DNA of 64,000 bases from assembly GCA_030704615.1 (NCBI GenBank), contig CM060731.1, positions 51,644,001-51,708,000 of the forward strand, in the 5' to 3' direction. The notes beneath the pieces are model-generated. The model was given only the letters and a program-made list of their open reading frames with translations, was not told where the DNA came from and searched no databases. Both the position numbers and the translations under genes were made by a program. Of this stretch, positions 58,340 through 64,000 are shown one piece after another (position 1 is the first letter of the stretch; the number at the start of each line of letters is the position of its first letter). This stretch comes from Takakia lepidozioides. Its lineage: Eukaryota; Streptophyta; Takakiopsida; Takakiales; Takakiaceae.

Positions 58340-60190
58340 ATGGCCATGGCTTCATCGGCGCTCCCTTCTGCTGGATCGCTCTCCCTGCAATCCGCATTCC
58401 AATCCCTACGTGTTGAGGAATTTTTCCCCCGCCATCTCCAGCTTTTTGTCAGCGGTGGGGGATTGTTTGGTAAGCAGCAGTTGGCGTTGAAAGCTGTGAG
58501 TTTTCGAGCTATGTCAGCTGCAGCTGGTGTATCCCCCGGAGCTGCAACTGCTACCTCAGTATCAGCGGATGTCTCACTGACAGGACCCAAGCAAGCCCTA
58601 CTGTCCCTGTCAGACAAGCAGGATGTGGATGTTCTTGCACAAGGCCTTACTGATCTGGGCTTCAAGCTGGTGTCAACGGGTGGCACTGCATCAGCATTGG
58701 AGGACGCAGGGTTTGCTGTCACGCGAGTTGAAGAACTGACATCCTTCCCAGAGATGTTGGATGGGCGAGTCAAGACCTTGCACCCAGCAGTGCATGGAGG
58801 CATACTTGCAAGACGAGATCTGCAACCCCACATGGATGCACTCCAGCAACATGGAATTGGGGCAATTGACGTGGTGGTAGTGAATCTCTACCCTTTCTAC
58901 AGCACAGTTACGACTCGAGAAGGAGCATCTTTCGACCATGCGTTGGAAAACATTGACATTGGAGGTCCTGCAATGATTAGGGCTGCTGCAAAGAATCACA
59001 GGGATGTGTTCGTGGTAGTGGACCCAGCCGATTATGCAGCATTGTTAACAAACCTGCAGGGTAAGGGTGACACTGAAAGTTTTCGAAGGAAGCTCGCATG
59101 GAAGGCCTTTCAGCATGTGGCTTCCTATGACTCAGCTGTTGCTGAGTGGTTTTGGGAGCAAACTAGTAGCAAAGATTCAACAGGCAAACAGGAGTTTCCT
59201 CCGAGCTTGACGGTGCCTCTCATTTTAAAGTCATGCTTAAGGTATGGTGAGAACCCACACCAACGAGCAGCCTTCTATGAGGATAGGTCACTGGCTGGAG
59301 TTGGCGGAGGAGGCATTGCCACAGCTGTGCAGCACCATGGCAAGGAAATGTCATATAACAATTATCTGGACGCTGATGCTGCTTGGAACTGCGTATGTGA
59401 GTTCCGTAATCCCACGTGTGTGGTGGTGAAGCACACCAACCCTTGTGGGGTCGCCTCCATTGGGCCAAACACTGATATCCTGGAAGCCTACCGCCTTGCA
59501 GTCAGGGCTGATCCTGTCAGTGCGTTTGGGGGCATTGTCGCCTTCAATGTGGAGGTGGACGAGACCCTTGCCCGTGAGATACGGGAATTTCGTAGCCCAA
59601 CAGACGGTGAGACCCGCATGTTCTATGAGATTGTTATTGCCCCCAAGTACACAGAAAAGGGGCTTGAGTTGCTCAAGGGAAAATCCAAGACATTGCGCAT
59701 TTTGGAAGCCCAAGAAAGCACAAGAGGGAGGTGCTCACTGCGGCAGGTTGGTGGCGGATGGTTGCTACAGGAGGCTGATGATCTCACTCCAGATGATCTC
59801 GGTTTTGAGGTAGTTAGCATGGGGGTCCCTTCTCTGGAGCAAGTGGATGATGCACGGTTTGCATGGCTGTGTGTCAAGCACGTGAAAAGCAATGCAATTG
59901 TTGTGGCCAAGGATAACAGAATGCTGGGGATGGGGAGCGGTCAACCTAACCGAGTGAAGAGTTTGCAAATAGCACTTGAAAAGGCGGGTGAGGCAGCCAA
60001 GGGTGCTGCTCTTGCTAGTGATGCTTTCTTTCCATTTGCCTGGAATGATGCTGTTGAGGAGGCCTGCAAGGCCGGGGTGAAGGTGATAGCACAACCAGGA
60101 GGCAGCATGCGGGATCAGGATGCTATTGATTGCTGCAATAAGTATGGCGTTGCTATGCTCCTCACTGGCGTTCGTCATTTCCGACATTGA
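58340..60190 (+). CDS. ATIC: Bifunctional AICAR formyltransferase / IMP cyclohydrolase
   Basis: This enzyme (PurH/ATIC) performs the last two steps of de novo purine synthesis: it formylates AICAR using 10-formyl-tetrahydrofolate, then closes the ring to IMP. In plants it is plastid-targeted. The intronless frame from the ATG at 58340 gives 616 residues. A Ser/Ala-rich leader (MAMASSALPSAGSLSLQSAF) fits a transit peptide. The cyclohydrolase (MGS-like) domain starts near residue 80 (ALLSLSDKQDVDVLAQGL, LVSTGGTASALED, GRVKTLHPAVHGGILARRD). The transformylase part has SCLRYGENPHQRAAFYED, EMSYNNYLDADAAWNCVCEF and the active-site region VVVKHTNPCGVASIG. Near the C-terminus are GSGQPNRVKSLQIALEKAG and AFFPFAWNDAVEEACKAGVK, and it ends LLTGVRHFRH, as in the family. 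No defect is seen. The absence of introns is notable beside its intron-bearing neighbours. Confidence 0.97.
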   Translation: MAMASSALPSAGSLSLQSAFQSLRVEEFFPRHLQLFVSGGGLFGKQQLALKAVSFRAMSAAAGVSPGAATATSVSADVSLTGPKQALLSLSDKQDVDVLAQGLTDLGFKLVSTGGTASALEDAGFAVTRVEELTSFPEMLDGRVKTLHPAVHGGILARRDLQPHMDALQQHGIGAIDVVVVNLYPFYSTVTTREGASFDHALENIDIGGPAMIRAAAKNHRDVFVVVDPADYAALLTNLQGKGDTESFRRKLAWKAFQHVASYDSAVAEWFWEQTSSKDSTGKQEFPPSLTVPLILKSCLRYGENPHQRAAFYEDRSLAGVGGGGIATAVQHHGKEMSYNNYLDADAAWNCVCEFRNPTCVVVKHTNPCGVASIGPNTDILEAYRLAVRADPVSAFGGIVAFNVEVDETLAREIREFRSPTDGETRMFYEIVIAPKYTEKGLELLKGKSKTLRILEAQESTRGRCSLRQVGGGWLLQEADDLTPDDLGFEVVSMGVPSLEQVDDARFAWLCVKHVKSNAIVVAKDNRMLGMGSGQPNRVKSLQIALEKAGEAAKGAALASDAFFPFAWNDAVEEACKAGVKVIAQPGGSMRDQDAIDCCNKYGVAMLLTGVRHFRH

Positions 60191-61581
60191 CCCATTCCTA
60201 ACTCATGCACCTAGTCTTCTCTTTATTCTAAAGAGGAGTCCATAAACTAGTGAATACCTGTTATGTTTGGGTGTTTTTTCCGGTGAAGGTATATTAGGAT
60301 CTTCTCCCATTTTGGCACTGATGCGTGGTCTCCTCTTGAGGGAGGAGCCAATAAACAAGCCTCAAACGGCAATAGGCTCTCTTGCTTTGGCAATGTGACA
60401 CTAAAAGTAAAGGGGCATAACTCAGCACAACACACCACTCCGAGCCTTGACACCACTGGGAGCCTTGAAACAATGTAAGGTTTTGACCACATTTTCTCCC
60501 TCGACTTCAACATGATTTTTTCTTCTTGAAAGAAAAAGGGAAACACATGGGAGCGACCACATGATGCATACTACTATGTTTCCCTTCCTTTACAACTACG
60601 AAAACAAGCCTAAAACGGCGATGGGCTCTCTTGCTTTGGCTAAACATAAGAGGAAGGTGAGAGTCAGGGGCATTACTGAGCACAACGCGCCAATAGGAGC
60701 CTTGACACGGTGTAAGGTCCTTTGACCACTCCCACATATACATATATATTCCCGCAGTTGGGATGCAAGAGCAATGAGCATTGGTGAGGCGGCATGAGTG
60801 TGGCATGCGGGGCCTGTGCGTTCTACCGTCCAAGCGCCTCAGCACCGCTCATCGCTCTGCCGCAAGCCACAGAGTGATCGAGGGTCTGAGTGAGATTCTG
60901 GTGTGGCCCACCGGCCCAGTTGCACAGCTTTCTCACACGCACCGAACGTTATCACCAACAATCGGTCGGTAGGTATTCTACGCAGCGTGCAGGCATCGCA
61001 GCTCCGCATCGCCCTCGCTTCCTCCCGAGCAGGTAACGGGTAGGATGCATGTAGTAAGCATGCATGTGCATTGAATCTACAGTGTACATGAATGTTTGTG
61101 AGAGGTGCTAGGAGCCAGGGATTGGGCATCCGCTGGGAGGCTACCAACGTGTGAGGCTAGAAAGTGTTGGCACCTTTACTGCAAGATGGGACTCAATACA
61201 GAATACGTATGGACCCAACTGAAATGCGGATGAGAGTCCCTGGCCTGAGACTCAGACAGTCAAGCACTTAGTGCGAGATTGAATTAAAATCCCGTGCATA
61301 ATTGGTCGTCTAGGGTGTGATTGATCAAAGTAAGTGCTGTGTGGCAGTGGATGAATCCCGGTGCTGGTGGACTCGGCACTACCCACTTATTACTATCTGG
61401 GGAGTGGAGAGGAAGGAAGGAAGGGAAGGGAAGGGAAGTGATAAGAAGAGACATTGTTTTTGTGGACTTGGATTTTACAAGCCAGCCTGCCTGGAGGCTG
61501 GCGGCAGTGGAGCCCGACAATCTGTTTGTGGTTCTTCTGGTTATAGTGCGGTGAGAGTGAGAGATTGCAGGTGGGTGGGTG
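60191..61581. other. ATIC-GLDC intergenic region with repeat copies B and C
   Basis: Repeat copies B (about 60374-60485) and C (about 60622-60725) lie in the left half and match copy A upstream of ATIC. An alternating AT run near 60735-60750 follows copy C. The right part should hold the promoter of the P-protein gene; a GGAAGG run lies at 61413-61438. Confidence 0.5.
60374..60725 (+). repeat. Dispersed repeat flanking ATIC, copies B and C
   Basis: There are two direct copies in the same orientation as copy A. Copy B (60374-60485) is more diverged and has CGAGCCTTGACACC duplicated in part. Copy C (60622-60725) is closest to copy A. Confidence 0.65.
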
Positions 61582-64000
61582 ATGGAGAGAGCAAGGCAGA
61601 TGGCGGTGAGGCGTCTGCTGCAGCATGCGCTGCGGAGGCCAGCCTCGGCAGCCCTGTTCCATTCCAGGACGTATCCGAGTACCTCACAGGCTGCCCCACT
61701 AGCTGCTCTCCAGGATTTCGGTGCTTCTGTTTTCGGGACAAGGAGGACATGGAGTGCAGTTTCCGAATTGCCTGCAGCAGTTCGTGGCATTTCGGTGGAG
61801 TCACTCAAGCCCAGTGACACTTTCCAAAGGCGCCATAACAGCCCAACACCAGCTGAGCAGAGCGTGATGGCAGAGACTTGTGGGTTCTCGAGCCTTGATG
61901 AGCTGATTGATGCTACTGTGCCAAAGGCGATTCGCAGGTCGGGTATGGAGCTTGGAAAATACAGCGAGGGGTTGACTGAGAGTCAGTTGCTGGTACATTT
62001 CAAGGCTCTGGCATCCAAGAACAAGGTACTGAAGTCGTACATCGGTATGGGCTATTACGACACGCATGTTCCTCCCGTCATTCTTAGAAACATTATGGAA
62101 AATCCCGGGTGGTACACTCAGTACACTCCTTACCAGGCAGAAATTGCTCAAGGACGGCTTGAGTCTCTTCTCAACTTCCAAACGATGATTACAGACCTCA
62201 CATCGATGCCAATGTCGAATGCCTCCCTTCTTGATGAAGCCACTGCTGCTGCGGAGGCGATGACCATGTGTAGTAATATTGCCCGTGGCAGGAAGAGGAC
62301 ATTCTTGGTGGCTGACAATTGTCATCCTCAAACAATCGATGTGTGTAAGACTCGTGCAGACGGGCTTGGAATGAATGTCGTTGTTTCTAACTACAAGAAG
62401 TTCGATTATAGTCGCAAGGATGTCTGTGGAGTTCTGGTGCAGTACCCTGCCACAGATGGTCAAGTGATTGATTATTCTGATTTCATTAAGATGGCGCATT
62501 CTCAAGGTGTGAAAGTGGTAATGGCCACTGATTTACTGGCTCTCACTGTTTTAAAACCACCCGGAGAGCTTGGAGCAGACATGGTAGTCGGATCTGCCCA
62601 GCGATTTGGAGTGCCAATGGGTTTTGGAGGGCCGCATGCCGCATTCCTCGCAACATCCCAGGAATACAAGCGGCTAATGCCGGGCCGCATCATAGGTGTG
62701 AGTGTGGATGCAACTGGAAAGCCTGCTTTGCGGATGGCCATGCAGACCCGTGAGCAACACATTCGTCGCGATAAGGCAACCAGTAATATTTGCACTGCAC
62801 AGGTTGACAATTCTTCCTGGTGTCATGACTGTCTTTTGGTCGAAGTAATCGTTCTGTGGAGACTATCCATTTGGGCGAAATCACTTTCCATATCTTGCTA
62901 ATTTTCAGGATGTGATGTTAGCCAGGATTTAGTACTGGCCAAGTGTATGTACCGTAAACTTTGCTTGTGCTGAGAAATGGTCTTAGGCCTTTGTTGATGG
63001 TAAGAGGGCTCACCTGTTGGGTTTCAGGCTTTGCTGGCAAACATGGCAGCAATGTATGCAGTCTATCATGGCCCAGCAGGACTGAAGATCATAGCGGATC
63101 GTGTACATGGGCTGGCAGCAGTATTTTCAGCTGGCGTGGCAAAGCTGGGCATCACTGTTGGTTCATCACCATTCTTTGACACTGTGAAGATAACAGTGGG
63201 CGAAGGAGAAGCAGAGAAGTACTCGAAGGCAGCAAGTGAGAAGGGATCTAATGTGCGAGTGCTAGATCAGAATACAGTGAGTGCCCCTTACTTCTTGTAT
63301 AAACCATATGTAAGCTCGAGGGACATAAAGATCTGTGCGCATGGATCTTGAAAACACTTTGGGTTTAGATGTTTTGCTTTGTGAATGGTGATGTCGAGTG
63401 CTTGTGTGCCTTTCACTTCGCAGAAAGTCTCTATGTTTTCACCTAGCCCCTCTTCATGTGTATTATTTTCTTTCAAAATGGATGAGATCCTCTGTGTTTG
63501 AACTACAGCAGAATGGATGCCACATACACTGTGGGACAACAATTAGAGATAGACTCAATGGAGTTCTTGTTAATTGTATGACTCTCATAGGTGCAAAGAC
63601 TGTAGGACCTGTACAGGCACACTCTGTCAGGACTCCTTAGGTGGCATGTGACACCTTAGGTGTCATGATGAAGTATAAGAGTTTCCTCAGCTCTCATTTT
63701 TATCATGATGGTATATATATGTGAGCCACTGACATTAATTTTTCATGTCATGCAGATCACTGTTTCTTTTGATGAGACGACAACTCTGGCAGATGTAGAT
63801 AAGCTGTTTCAGATATTTGCAGGAAGCAAGACAGTAAGTGAAACTTAAATCGCATGTTTGGAAGTTTGGTTCTATTTCTTGGTGTTTGCTGCATCTGGCT
63901 GTACATAATGTGGCAGTACGTGGACTTGTTTGTTTGACAAAGGCATATAATATGGTGAAATGACTTCCGGTAAAATTTCAGGTTGACTTCACTGCCGAGC
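61582..64000 (+). CDS. GLDC: Glycine decarboxylase P-protein, 5' part (cut by window end)
   Basis: The P-protein is the pyridoxal-phosphate enzyme of the mitochondrial glycine cleavage complex. It decarboxylates glycine and passes the aminomethyl group to H-protein, which is central to photorespiration and one-carbon supply. Exons are 61582-62802, 63028-63276, 63756-63833 and 63982 onward, all phase 0 with GT-AG borders. The leader ([20 protein letters not shown]) is a basic mitochondrial presequence. The body has [75 protein letters not shown] and [20 protein letters not shown], all typical. Exon 2 begins [16 protein letters not shown] and exon 3 is [15 protein letters not shown] onward. The PLP-binding lysine lies beyond the window. 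About 518 of roughly 1,000 residues are present. The ATG at 61582 is chosen because an upstream in-frame GTG is not a plant start. Confidence 0.97.

Noticed and set aside
58240-58833. A 197-codon minus-strand frame over ATIC
   Set aside because: It is antisense to the conserved cyclohydrolase domain and unsupported.
1-64000. tRNA, rRNA or snRNA genes
   Set aside because: I looked for cloverleaf-like blocks with A and B boxes and for conserved snRNA cores and found none I could support by eye.

Overview
This window is nuclear DNA from a land plant. Evidence: spliced GT-AG genes for plastid stearoyl-ACP desaturase, mitochondrial glycine decarboxylase P-protein, a plant-type BTB/pentapeptide protein and filament-like plant protein; several PPR-DYW RNA-editing factors; and Ty3/gypsy and LINE remains. 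The abundance of near-identical, largely intronless PLS-DYW proteins and some very short introns suggest a seed-free plant (bryophyte, lycophyte or fern). That is inference; I cannot name a species.

Layout. 0-7 kb: an unrecognised multi-exon membrane-protein locus (+). 8.5-9.5 kb: FIP2-like BTB/pentapeptide gene (-) with a one-base frameshift near its end. 11.5-12.1 kb: complete two-exon SEC61 gamma gene (-). 12.3-12.7 and 18.8-19.3 kb: LINE fragments. 14.5-23.1 kb: a PPR-DYW cluster with a broken fragment (-), a full-length open copy (-) and an inverted, broken copy (+). At 23.1 kb the broken copy abuts a degraded filament-like plant protein tail (-). 24.4-29.3 kb: gene-poor, with an integrase remnant and a fold-back element. 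31.1-32.8 kb: stearoyl-ACP desaturase (+). 34.8-36.7 kb: alpha/beta hydrolase (-). 38.2-42.3 kb: an intact multi-exon PPR-DYW gene (+). 45.1-53.1 kb: decayed Ty3/gypsy element (-). 56.0-56.8 kb: tandem array of exon-like units. 58.3-60.2 kb: intronless purine-biosynthesis gene ATIC/PurH (+). 61.6 kb to the end: glycine decarboxylase P-protein (+), cut by the window edge.

Two things stand out. First, the 38-42 kb gene appears to be a fusion. Its 5' exons encode an OB-fold like that of organellar single-stranded DNA-binding (OSB) proteins, followed by the OSB-specific PDF motif, spliced in frame to a complete PPR-E-DYW editing factor. The other two PPR loci in the window also begin with PDF-motif exons, one with three of them, so this is a local family rather than one chimera. 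Second, the Ty3/gypsy element carries a C5 cytosine DNA methyltransferase between protease and reverse transcriptase, and a PHD finger after its integrase, so the element encoded both a DNA-methylation writer and a probable histone reader.

Functionally, the organellar theme dominates: OSB/PPR proteins (organelle DNA/RNA), desaturase and ATIC (plastid) and P-protein (mitochondrion). ATIC and the P-protein are neighbours on the same strand and both belong to one-carbon/glycine metabolism, but nothing in the sequence shows that they are co-regulated.
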